DNA of 10,028 bases from contig JBEIJQ010000114.1 in the NCBI GenBank assembly GCA_040380145.1, forward strand, positions 1 to 10,028. Direction: 5' to 3'. This DNA comes from JBEIJQ01 sp040380145 (GTDB lineage Bacteria > Bacteroidota > Bacteroidia > Chitinophagales > Saprospiraceae). The first letter of the stretch is position 1. Each line of letters opens with the position of its first letter. The notes beneath the pieces are model-generated. The model searched no databases. It saw only the letters and a program-made list of their open reading frames with translations, and was not told where the DNA came from. Position numbers and translations under genes: made by a program. Shown piece after piece: positions 1 to 6,705 of the stretch.

Positions 1-33
1 GACGCTGTAGGGGGGAAGTTCAGCGGGGCAGGA

Positions 34-1671
34 TCACATCATGCCGCCCATTCCGCCGCCCATGGCAGCCGCTGCGGCGGCGCCGTTGTCTTTCTCGGGC
101 TTGTCGTTGATGACGCACTCGGTGGTCAGGATCATGCTGGCGATGGAAGCCGCGTTTTCAAGGGCGATGCGCGTCACCTTGGTGGGATCGATCACGCCGG
201 TGGCCTTGAGGTCTTCGTACACTTCCGTGCGGGCGTTGTAGCCGAAGGAACCTTTGCCCTCGCGGACCTTCATCAGCACCACGCTGCCCTCTTCGCCGGC
301 GTTTTCGGCGATGGTGCGCAGGGGGGCTTCCAAGGAGGAGCGGACGATCGCGATACCGGTCGTTTCGTCCTCGTTGGCGCCTTTCATGCCGCCGAGGACA
401 TCCATGGCGCGCACGAGCGCCACGCCGCCACCGGTGACGATGCCTTCTTCCATGGCGGCGCGGGTGGCGGCCAGGGCGTCTTCCACGCGGTCTTTCTTTT
501 CCTTCATTTCCACTTCCGTGGGCGCGCCGACATACAGCACGGCCACGCCGCCCGACAGTTTGCCGAGGCGCTCTTGGAGCTTCTCGCGGTCGTAATCGGA
601 GGTGGTGGATTCGATCTGGGCGCGGATCTGGTTGGTGCGGGCCAAGATGGCGTCCGCTTTGCCTCGGCCGTTCACGATGGTGGTGTTGTCTTTGTCCACC
701 GTGATCTTTTCGCACTGGCCGAGGTGTTCGAGGCCGGCTTTGTCGAGCACATGGCCGGTTTCCTCGCTGATCACCGTGCCGCCCGTGAGGATGGCGATGT
801 CTTCGAGCATGGCCTTGCGGCGGTCACCGAATCCGGGGGCTTTGACGGCCACCACTTTGAGGCCGGCGCGGAGGCGGTTGAGCACCAGGACGCTGAGGGC
901 CTGGGAATCCACGTCCTCGGCGATGATGAGCAGCGGGCGGCTGGTCTGGATCACCTTTTCGAGCACGGGGACGATGTCCTGCATGTTCGAGATCTTCTTG
1001 TCGTAGATCAGGATGTAGGGGCTGTCGTACTCGGCCTCCATTTTCTCCGCGTTGGTCACGAAGTAGGGGGACAGGTAGCCGCGGTCGAACTGCATGCCGA
1101 CCACTTCTTCCACATAGGTGTCGGTGCCTTTGGCTTCTTCGACGGTGATGACGCCGTCTTTGCCGGATTTTTTCATCGCCTCGGCGATTTTTTCGCCGAT
1201 CGCCAGATCGCTGTTGGCGGAGATGAAGGCCACCTGCTTGATTTTCTCGTAGTCCTCGCCGACGATTTCGGACTGGGCCTTGAGGTTTTCGACCACCGAT
1301 TTCACGGCTTTGTCGATGCCGCGCTTCAGATCCATGGGATTGGCGCCGGCGGCCACGTTCTTCATGCCTGCGGTCACGATGGCCTGGGCCAGCACGGTGG
1401 CGGTGGTGGTGCCGTCGCCGGCGATGTCGGCCGTTTTGGAGGCCACTTCCTTCACCAGTTGGGCGCCCATGTTGGCCACGGGATCGTCGAGCTCGACTTC
1501 TTTGGCCACCGTCACGCCGTCCTTGGTGATGTGCGGCGCACCGAACTTCTTGTCGATGATGACATTGCGGCCTTTGGGGCCGAGAGTTACCTTCACGGCA
1601 TTGGCCAAGGCGTCCACGCCCGCTTTGAGTTTTTCGCGGGCATCGGCGTTGAAATTGATTTCTTTTGCCAT
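34..1671 (-). CDS. groEL: Chaperonin GroEL (Hsp60, 60 kDa subunit)
   Basis: This is the ATP-driven cytosolic folding chamber that works with the GroES lid encoded just upstream. The 545-residue protein has the normal family length and is complete. It begins MAKEINFNADAREKL. ATP-site elements are visible: LGPKGRNV at 30-37, DGVTVAKE at 51-58, the GDGTTT loop at 85-90 (D86 equals E. coli D87) and D398 in VEDALAATRAA. The chaperonin signature AAMEEGIVTGGG is at 405-416. The tail is the flexible Gly/Met type (GGGMGGMM) that points into the cavity. The ATG at 1671 is the only start that gives the family N-terminus. No Shine-Dalgarno precedes it, as usual in Bacteroidota. It lies 64 bp after groES and is surely co-transcribed. 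Only 33 bp remain downstream, so any terminator is largely outside the window. Confidence 0.99.
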   Translation of the reverse strand: MAKEINFNADAREKLKAGVDALANAVKVTLGPKGRNVIIDKKFGAPHITKDGVTVAKEVELDDPVANMGAQLVKEVASKTADIAGDGTTTATVLAQAIVTAGMKNVAAGANPMDLKRGIDKAVKSVVENLKAQSEIVGEDYEKIKQVAFISANSDLAIGEKIAEAMKKSGKDGVITVEEAKGTDTYVEEVVGMQFDRGYLSPYFVTNAEKMEAEYDSPYILIYDKKISNMQDIVPVLEKVIQTSRPLLIIAEDVDSQALSVLVLNRLRAGLKVVAVKAPGFGDRRKAMLEDIAILTGGTVISEETGHVLDKAGLEHLGQCEKITVDKDNTTIVNGRGKADAILARTNQIRAQIESTTSDYDREKLQERLGKLSGGVAVLYVGAPTEVEMKEKKDRVEDALAATRAAMEEGIVTGGGVALVRAMDVLGGMKGANEDETTGIAIVRSSLEAPLRTIAENAGEEGSVVLMKVREGKGSFGYNARTEVYEDLKATGVIDPTKVTRIALENAASIASMILTTECVINDKPEKDNGAAAAAAMGGGMGGMM

Positions 1672-1709
1672 AATGGGCTTATTTTAAAAATTTTGTTCGA
1701 AAAAAGGTT

Positions 1710-1731
1710 CACAAAAATGTGTGCTCGGCAC
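1710..1731 (-). other. Two small hairpins in the groES-groEL spacer
   Basis: The 64-bp spacer between groES and groEL holds two short overlapping inverted repeats. One is GTGC-CGA-GCAC (1721-1731 read on the minus strand). The other is CACA-TTTT-TGTG (1710-1721), followed on the minus strand by AACC and a T6 run. Together they could form a weak attenuator or processing site that tunes the GroES:GroEL ratio. The stems are only 4 bp, so this is weak evidence; the rest of the spacer is A/T-rich leader. Confidence 0.2.
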
Positions 1732-1735
1732 GGGA

Positions 1736-1999
1736 TCACAGCACGACGAGGATGTCGTCTTCGCGCATGATGAGGAGGTCCTGGCCGTCGAGCGAAAACT
1801 CTTGTCCGGAGTACTTGCCGTAGAGCACGGTGTCGCCGACCTGCACGGTCATCAGGTTGCCCTCTTTGCCGGGGCCGACGGCCACGACTTCTCCGCGAAG
1901 GGGCTTTTCCTTGGCGTTGTCGGGGATGATGAGCCCGCCCTTGGTCTTTTCTTCCGCAACATGCGGCTTGATCACAACACGGTCGTTGATCGGTTTCAT
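1736..1999 (-). CDS. groES: Co-chaperonin GroES (10 kDa subunit)
   Basis: GroES forms the seven-subunit lid of the GroEL chamber. The protein has 87 residues when started at the ATG at 1999 (MKPINDRVVIKP), which is the conserved family start. A TTG six bases further upstream would add two residues and has no support. The mobile loop that binds GroEL lies at about 16-32 and contains GGLIIP at 21-26. The conserved GKYSGQEF stretch (61-68, family form GKYAGTE) and the C-terminal strand DDILVVL complete the fold. It is the first gene of the groES-groEL operon, 161 bp downstream of the permease gene on the same strand. That gap is long enough for its own heat-shock-responsive promoter. The leader is A/T-rich without a Shine-Dalgarno sequence. 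Confidence 0.98.
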   Translation of the reverse strand: MKPINDRVVIKPHVAEEKTKGGLIIPDNAKEKPLRGEVVAVGPGKEGNLMTVQVGDTVLYGKYSGQEFSLDGQDLLIMREDDILVVL

Positions 2000-2160
2000 A
2001 AACAAATTATGTTTGGGGTTAAAAGATTGAAATTTTCATCACGCCCTTGTCATGTTTGGTGCCAAGCGTTTTTTTTGGCAAAAAAGACAGTCGAAAAGAC
2101 GAATGCGGGATCTTCGAGCGACAAAATGTCAGTCCCCCGTGGCGGAATTGTCGGCCTTGC
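2000..2160 (-). promoter_or_regulatory. groES upstream region with candidate operator palindromes
   Basis: This 161-bp gap must hold the chaperonin promoter, but I cannot pin it down. On the minus strand it contains, in order: a short palindrome GACA-TTT-TGTC (2120-2130) inside CTGACATTTTGTCGC; an A/T inverted repeat TTTTTT-GCC-AAAAAA (2071-2085); and an A/T-rich leader ending in TAATTTGTTT just before the ATG. No CIRCE element (TTAGCACTC-N9-GAGTGCTAA) is present. The GACA/TGTC palindrome is the best candidate for a stress operator. The A/T repeat might instead end transcripts of the upstream permease gene. Both readings are inference. Confidence 0.35.
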
Positions 2161-3339
2161 TCACTCGCGCACATCCAGCGCGTCGCGCAGGCCGTTGCCC
2201 AGGAGGTTGAAAAGCAGTACCAGCAGCATCACGGCCAGGCCGGGCAACAGGGCCAGGTAGGCCTTGTCGGTGGTGAGGAAACCGCGGTTCTCGCTGAGCA
2301 GGGCGCCGAGCGAGGGAGCGGGGGGCGGCAGACCGAAACCGAGATAGCCCAGTCCGGCCTCGATGAGGATGGCGGAGGCGAAATTCGAGGCCGCCACGAT
2401 GAGCACCGGCCCCAACACATTGGGCAGCAGGTGCAGGGCCAAAATGCGTGGCGCCCCATAGCCCATGGCCCGAGCGGCCTCCACATAGCCGGCCCCGCGC
2501 AGCGACAAAACCTGCCCGCGCACGAGGCGCGCCACTTCCACCCAAAGGGTCAGCCCCACGGCGAGGAACAATACGCCCGGGCCGCGCCCATAGGCCAACG
2601 CAATGGCAAAGACCATCAACAGGGTGGGCAGTGCCCAGAGCACATTGGCGGCGAATCGGACCGCCCGGTCCACCGCGCCGCCGAAATATCCGGCCAACAG
2701 GCCGAGCAGCACGCCGAGGCCCAACGACACGAGCACCGCCGTGGCGCCGATGGCCAGCGAAAGGCGTGCGCCGAGGAGCAGACGGCTCATCAGGCAACGG
2801 CCGAGGTGGTCGGTGCCGAGGGGAAAGCGCAGGACGGCCATGTGCTTCTCGGCGAAAATCTGTCGCAGGGCTTCGCTGGAAACGGTCTTGGTGCCGTAAT
2901 CGATCGTTTCCACGGCATAAAAATCCTCGGCGAGGGGATGGATCGCGCGGTCGTGGGCCAAGGGGTACACCACATCGGCGAGGTGCCAGCGGCGGATCTT
3001 GCCGGTGCCGGCGCTGTGCCACTCCACGGCCTCGAGAGTATCGCCGCGCAGCCGATGATCCGAAACGGGCACCCATTCGTACTCGTCTGGGCGACCGTTT
3101 TTCCAGGCTACCCAAAAACCGGTCCGCGGACTCGGTTGGTTTTTGCGGATCAGCAGGGCCGTTGTCCGAAACCCGGGGGGACGGAGCGCCACGGCGGGCA
3201 GTTGCCGGTTGGCGTCGGGCGTGGGATCCGGCGCCACGAGCGGGCCGGGCAGCACCATCAGGACCACGGCCAACAGCAGCAGGGCCGAGACCACGGCGGC
3301 ACGGCGGCGCAAAAATCGTCTGAATGGGTTCGAAGACAT
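2161..3339 (-). CDS. DppC/OppC-type ABC transporter permease with extended extracytoplasmic domain
   Basis: This is an inner-membrane subunit of a peptide/nickel-type ABC importer. The protein has 392 residues, longer than the roughly 300 of DppC or OppC. One membrane helix (about 14-34) is followed by an extracytoplasmic insertion of about 135 residues (37-170). Then come the family signature FPLGTDHLGRCLMSRLLLGA (172-191) and the core helices. The cytoplasmic EAA loop that docks on the ATPase is at 287-306 (EAARAMGYG...HLLP). The late motif GLGYLGFGLPPPAPSLGALL is at 329-348. The usual GRD after the HPLGTD motif reads GRC here. The ATG at 3339 lies 4 bp after the cotH-like stop, so the two genes are probably translated from one mRNA. 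The open frame continues upstream inside cotH, but that extension is not permease-like. From memory, similarly extended DppC proteins are common in Bacteroidota. The substrate is unknown; no partner subunits are in the window. Confidence 0.93.
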   Translation of the reverse strand: MSSNPFRRFLRRRAAVVSALLLLAVVLMVLPGPLVAPDPTPDANRQLPAVALRPPGFRTTALLIRKNQPSPRTGFWVAWKNGRPDEYEWVPVSDHRLRGDTLEAVEWHSAGTGKIRRWHLADVVYPLAHDRAIHPLAEDFYAVETIDYGTKTVSSEALRQIFAEKHMAVLRFPLGTDHLGRCLMSRLLLGARLSLAIGATAVLVSLGLGVLLGLLAGYFGGAVDRAVRFAANVLWALPTLLMVFAIALAYGRGPGVLFLAVGLTLWVEVARLVRGQVLSLRGAGYVEAARAMGYGAPRILALHLLPNVLGPVLIVAASNFASAILIEAGLGYLGFGLPPPAPSLGALLSENRGFLTTDKAYLALLPGLAVMLLVLLFNLLGNGLRDALDVRE

Positions 3340-3343
3340 GGCG

Positions 3344-5683
3344 TCAGGTGTCCGGGTCGGTTTCGGAAGCCAATCGGCGCGTGCCCCACACCACGAGCGC
3401 CACGGCCACGATGGCCGCCAGCGAAATCCAGCGCTGCTGGGCCTTGCGCTGGTCCAGCAGCCGAGCGGCCTCGGGATTGTGCCTGCCGGGCGAGCCGCTG
3501 CCCTCGGCGTACCGCCAGTTGGCAAAAATCCCGTTGTCGGCATCGGGCCGGAGCAGCTCGAGAAACGAATCGCCCTCATGGGGTTCGATACGGTAACCGG
3601 TACTGTCCACCGACGCTCCCGAATCGTCCAACAGTTGCAAGGCCTGTCGAAAAGGATTGGGCGAAAGGCCCGGCATCGCCACGAGGACGGCGGCACAATC
3701 GGGGTGGGCCCGGCGGAACGCGGCGGTGTCCGAACACAACAGCGCGAATCCCTGCGACGGCAGGAATCCTGCCGGGATGCGCAGGACCTGCTTTTCGTCG
3801 AGGGCAAGGGTCCAGTCCCGCAGCGAAACATTGCGCCGACCGAGGTTGTACAGTTCCACCCAAGCGCCCGCTCTGTCTTCGAGAAACCCGATCTCGTTGA
3901 TCACGATCCGGTTTTCGTGGGGGCCTTGCAGGCGTTCGAAGACCGCGCACAGGGCAATGCCGTTGCCGGGTGCCAGGGTCAGGACCGCTTGGGAGGGATC
4001 CCCCGCCGGCAGTGATTTCCAACCGGCGAAGCGATGCCCGAAACCCGGTCGGGCCTCCACCGAAATGGGCAGTTTTTCGAAATAAAGCCCTTCGAAACTG
4101 TCGCGGACGGCCACGAAACCGTTGATCCGGACGGTGCCCCTGCCCTGGACCCGCACCTGCACGGGGGCGGTGCGGCCGAGATCCCAGCGGGCCCGCAAAA
4201 AACCGATCATGTGGGCGGGCCGCTCGCGGGCAAAGGTTTTCATCCGCTCGATGTTTCGATACCAGCCCTGCATGTCGCCCCGTTTCCAGTGCGAAAGGTG
4301 GCGGGCCATTTCCGGCTCGAGGCGGCGTTGGAAACTGTCGGCCCGCGCGACGATGTGTTCAGGCCTGAAAACGGTGTTGATGCAATCCATGAAACGGTTG
4401 GCGAAGCGGTCGCGGAAGCCTGGGTTTTCCAGCATTTTCCGCAGAAACAGAGTGCTCCAAGAAGGGTTGGGCCATACGGGCCCGTCGGGCTCGGTCTGGG
4501 AGGCCAAACTGTTGTTTTGGTAAGCCTTTTCTTCGTAAAGCCCAAAGCCGAAGTCGGTGTCGTACAGCAGCCAGCTCCAGCGCCCGTTGGGCCGCCAGGG
4601 CCGCCAAAACTTGATGTTGCCCCCGCAGTCCTGGTTGTCGGCATAGATCTGCAAAACCTGGTAATTCAGGAAGTTGTCCGTGTCCATCTGCGCGGCGGCC
4701 CGGGCATATTGCGCGGGATCCGACAGATCGGTCGCGGGGGAGGCCAGAAAAGAACGGAAGCGGTTGTAGGCGGCCAAACTGCCGAATTTCACGTCCCCGC
4801 GGCGCTCGATGAGGTCCAAACTGTCGCGCGGAACGCCGAAATGATTGGCCACGAAATGGCGGTTGATTTTTTCCCGCAGGTTGAGCAGCCCCCAATAAGC
4901 GCCGTTGACGAAGACCACGGCGGGGCGGTAGGCCTGTACCTCGAGGCCCATTTCGGCGCCGAGCGAAGTGATGAGCGCGTCCCGGAAATGGGTCTTGCCG
5001 AAATCGCTTCCCGAGTTGCGCAGCACCAGGTGCTTGTATTTTCGAAAGGGACGGTCGGAAAAAAAAGCGTGCTTGAGGTTTTTGGCCCCGTACCGCTTGC
5101 GGGCCGTCAAGGCGATGGATTTTTGCGGAAAAACACGGCTCATGCCGCCGAAAGCGGACATCCCTACATTTTCCGACAGCACCTGCCGATCGTCTTCCTC
5201 GAAAAACTCCACATGCGCGGGCAGCTCGCGGCGGCTCCAAAAATTGGCCCCTTGGAACGGGTACGATTCCGATGCGCGCGGGCCTTTGACGAACAGCCCC
5301 GTTTCGGGGTGGAACAGCAGGTGCGGGGCAACGGACAGCGAGACGACGGGCAATTCTGTTTTTTCGCCCACGAAAAAGGTACCCGTCTGCACCTCGCCCA
5401 CTTTTTTGCCCGAACGGGCAAAAATCCGCACCACCGTGGTTTCCAATATGGGGATCGGGCCCGAGTACAGGCGCGCTTCCCGGTCGGGGATCGAACCGTC
5501 AAGAGTGTAGTACAGACGGGCGTCGGCGGGCTCGGCCCGCAGTTCCAGGTCCAATCCTTCCGGCCCGTAAAATCCCGGTTGCTGCACGAAAACCGCTTTG
5601 GGCGGCCCCTGTCCCGCATCTTGCCCGAAACCTCGGACAAAGGCGGCGAACACCACGGAAAGACACAGGATCGCGGAACGCAT
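3344..5683 (-). CDS. Secreted CotH-kinase family protein with chitobiase-like, InlB-like repeat and lamin-tail domains
   Basis: The 779-residue protein starts at the ATG at 5683, giving a signal peptide (about 1-20, ending near GFGQ). A chitobiase/hexosaminidase C-terminal-like beta domain follows at about 30-105 (YYTLDGSIP at 58-66). The CotH kinase-like domain spans about 110-490. Its conserved blocks are LRNSGSDFGKTHFRDAL (221-237), NGAYWGLLNLREKIN (260-274), NQDCGGNIKFW (350-360) and WSWLLYDTDFGFG (369-381); D352 and D375/D377 match the metal/ATP-binding acids of CotH. An InlB-type beta repeat (about 505-583) and a lamin-tail domain (about 593-735, ending in the typical GSPGRHN) follow. 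A membrane helix (about 752-767) with a basic stop-transfer RR is at the C-terminus. B. subtilis CotH phosphorylates spore-coat proteins; the role in Bacteroidota is unknown. An open frame extends upstream to 6013, but it would lack the signal peptide and run over bamD. Confidence 0.9.
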   Translation of the reverse strand: MRSAILCLSVVFAAFVRGFGQDAGQGPPKAVFVQQPGFYGPEGLDLELRAEPADARLYYTLDGSIPDREARLYSGPIPILETTVVRIFARSGKKVGEVQTGTFFVGEKTELPVVSLSVAPHLLFHPETGLFVKGPRASESYPFQGANFWSRRELPAHVEFFEEDDRQVLSENVGMSAFGGMSRVFPQKSIALTARKRYGAKNLKHAFFSDRPFRKYKHLVLRNSGSDFGKTHFRDALITSLGAEMGLEVQAYRPAVVFVNGAYWGLLNLREKINRHFVANHFGVPRDSLDLIERRGDVKFGSLAAYNRFRSFLASPATDLSDPAQYARAAAQMDTDNFLNYQVLQIYADNQDCGGNIKFWRPWRPNGRWSWLLYDTDFGFGLYEEKAYQNNSLASQTEPDGPVWPNPSWSTLFLRKMLENPGFRDRFANRFMDCINTVFRPEHIVARADSFQRRLEPEMARHLSHWKRGDMQGWYRNIERMKTFARERPAHMIGFLRARWDLGRTAPVQVRVQGRGTVRINGFVAVRDSFEGLYFEKLPISVEARPGFGHRFAGWKSLPAGDPSQAVLTLAPGNGIALCAVFERLQGPHENRIVINEIGFLEDRAGAWVELYNLGRRNVSLRDWTLALDEKQVLRIPAGFLPSQGFALLCSDTAAFRRAHPDCAAVLVAMPGLSPNPFRQALQLLDDSGASVDSTGYRIEPHEGDSFLELLRPDADNGIFANWRYAEGSGSPGRHNPEAARLLDQRKAQQRWISLAAIVAVALVVWGTRRLASETDPDT

Positions 5684-5857
5684 TGGTTCGTGCAGAAAAT
5701 TGGGGGAAAAGGCGCGGTTTGCCGCCAAAATACGCCGTTTCCGCCGGTGGTTCGCGGTTTTCGGGAAAAATCGCCCGCCCCAAAGGAGGATGCGAGAAAA
5801 AAGCCTCTTTTTTTCGAAAAAATTGCTTTTTTCTCTTTTCCCTTTCGGAAAAAAGTC
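5684..5857. other. Divergent cotH-bamD intergenic region
   Basis: The gap between the two divergent starts is 214 bp; this entry covers the part before the bamD promoter. It is rich in homopolymeric A and T tracts. For the cotH-like gene the best -7 candidate on the minus strand is TATTTTG (5726-5732), one base short of TAnnTTTG and without a matching -33 box. The nested palindrome at 5796-5833 is listed separately. A further inverted repeat TTTTCC-CTTTC-GGAAAA lies at 5836-5852, directly upstream of the bamD -33 element. No coding frame with a recognisable product is present. Confidence 0.6.
5796..5833. repeat. Nested inverted repeats in divergent promoter region
   Basis: A perfect 9-bp inverted repeat, GAAAAAAGC at 5796-5804 and GCTTTTTTC at 5825-5833, encloses a perfect 14-bp palindrome TTTTTTCGAAAAAA at 5809-5822. 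It sits between the divergent starts of the cotH-like gene and bamD, about 25 bp upstream of the bamD -33 box. It could be an operator, a bent-DNA element or a structured region limiting read-through. The sequence shows the symmetry; the role is inference. Confidence 0.5.
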
Positions 5858-5888
5858 CTTGAAAATAGGATAATTCGGCTTATCTTTG
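5858..5888 (+). promoter_or_regulatory. Bacteroidota-type promoter of bamD-rpoZ-coaBC
   Basis: The -7 element TATCTTTG (5881-5888) fits the Bacteroidota consensus TAnnTTTG exactly. A -33 element CTTG (5858-5861, 3 of 4 matches to TTTG) lies the standard 19 bp upstream. The predicted transcript start, about 4-8 bp after the -7 box, is only about 2-6 bp before the bamD ATG at 5898, so the message would be nearly leaderless. This also argues against a TTG start at 5886, which lies inside the -7 box. Confidence 0.7.
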
Positions 5889-5897
5889 CAGGCCTTT

Positions 5898-6705
5898 ATG
5901 AAAAAAATCCTCTTCGTTTGTCTGGCATGTTGTGCAACGGTCCTGCTGGTCGGTTGCAACGACACCTTCGAAGCGATCCGGCGCGATCCGGATCCGAAGC
6001 TGCGCCTGTCCAAAGCGATGGAGTACTACGGTGCGGGCGATTACCAAAAGGCCCAATATCTGTTCGAAGACCTGATCCCGCTGCTGAAAAACGATTCCAC
6101 GGGCGAAAGGGTGTTTTTTTTGTTTGCCTATTCCCATTACAACCAGAAAAGCTACACCTTCGCTTCGTACTATTTCAAGCAGCACTACGGCACCTACACC
6201 AACGGCAAGTTCGCGGAGGAGGCCCTTTTCATGAGCGCGATGTCGAATTATCAGATGTCGCCCAACTACCGGCTCGACATGACCGACACGGAAAAGGCCA
6301 TCGAGGGTTTCCAACTGTTCGCCAATACCTTTCCGTTGAGCCCGCGGGGTGGCGGAGTGCAACCGGATGATCGACCTGCTCCGCCAAAAACAAGAGGAAA
6401 AGGCCTACGAATCGGCCTATCTGTACTTCCGCCTGAGCGATTTCAAAGCTGCATCGCACTCTTTTTCCATCTTGCTGAGGGATTATCCCGATTCGCCCGA
6501 CGACGAGAAGATCCGCTTCATGTTGTTGAATTCGCACTTTCGTTTGGCGCAGAACAGCGTGGAGGAAAAGCAGCAGGAGCGCTACAACGAAACCATCAAA
6601 TTCTATTACGATTTCATAGACCGGTACCCCAAAAGCGAATGGACCGCAGAGGCCCAGTCGTATTTTGATGCCAGCCGGGAAGCATTAAAAAAATCCGTCA
6701 AATGA
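5898..6705 (+). CDS. bamD: Outer membrane assembly lipoprotein BamD, frameshifted
   Basis: BamD is the essential TPR lipoprotein of the BAM complex that inserts beta-barrel proteins into the outer membrane, acting at its periplasmic face. The ATG at 5898 gives a lipoprotein signal with lipobox LVGC (Cys20). TPR-like helical repeats follow (AMEYYGAGDYQKAQYLFEDL at 40-59). The frame is broken after residue 150: codons from 5898 read FPLSPR up to 6347 and then run into unrelated sequence ending at 6668. The next frame, from 6349, continues the family exactly (VAECNRMIDLLRQKQEEKAY) to a TGA at 6703-6705. Removing one G from GGGG at 6346-6349 restores a 268-residue protein of normal length. Since BamD is essential and both halves look intact, a sequencing or assembly error is most likely; a real mutation is possible. 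The stop overlaps the rpoZ start (ATGA). Confidence 0.93.

Noticed and set aside
574..1770. Long plus-strand open frame (398 codons) antisense to groEL
   Set aside because: It is His/Gly/Val-rich, has no family features and mirrors the codon pattern of groEL; such frames are common opposite GC-rich genes.
2000..2005. TTG start for groES at 2005
   Set aside because: It adds two residues before the conserved MKPINDRVV start, with no support.
2000..2035. TTTC-N19-TAATTTG as a promoter for groES
   Set aside because: The -7 box is one base short and ends 3 bp before the ATG, so the transcript would start inside the gene.
2055..2072. Sigma-54-like TTGGCACC-N4-ATGA box on the minus strand upstream of groES
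   Set aside because: The -12 half deviates too much from TTGC, and chaperonin control by sigma-54 is not expected.
3340..3831. Upstream extension of the permease frame to 3831
   Set aside because: The extra residues are Arg/Pro/Ser-rich shadow sequence of the lamin-tail coding region; the ATG at 3339 gives a normal permease N-terminus.
5684..6013. Upstream extension of the cotH-like frame to 6013
   Set aside because: It would put about 110 Lys/Arg-rich residues before a clear signal peptide and run antisense over the start of bamD.
6340..6352. Programmed +1 frameshifting in bamD
   Set aside because: There is no known slippery site or stimulatory element, and I know of no BamD that needs it; a one-base G-run error is simpler.
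2047..6370. Very long plus-strand open frames (617 and 778 codons) antisense to the permease and cotH genes
   Set aside because: They lie opposite two genes with clear domains and show low-complexity, Arg/Gly/Gln-rich composition typical of shadow frames.
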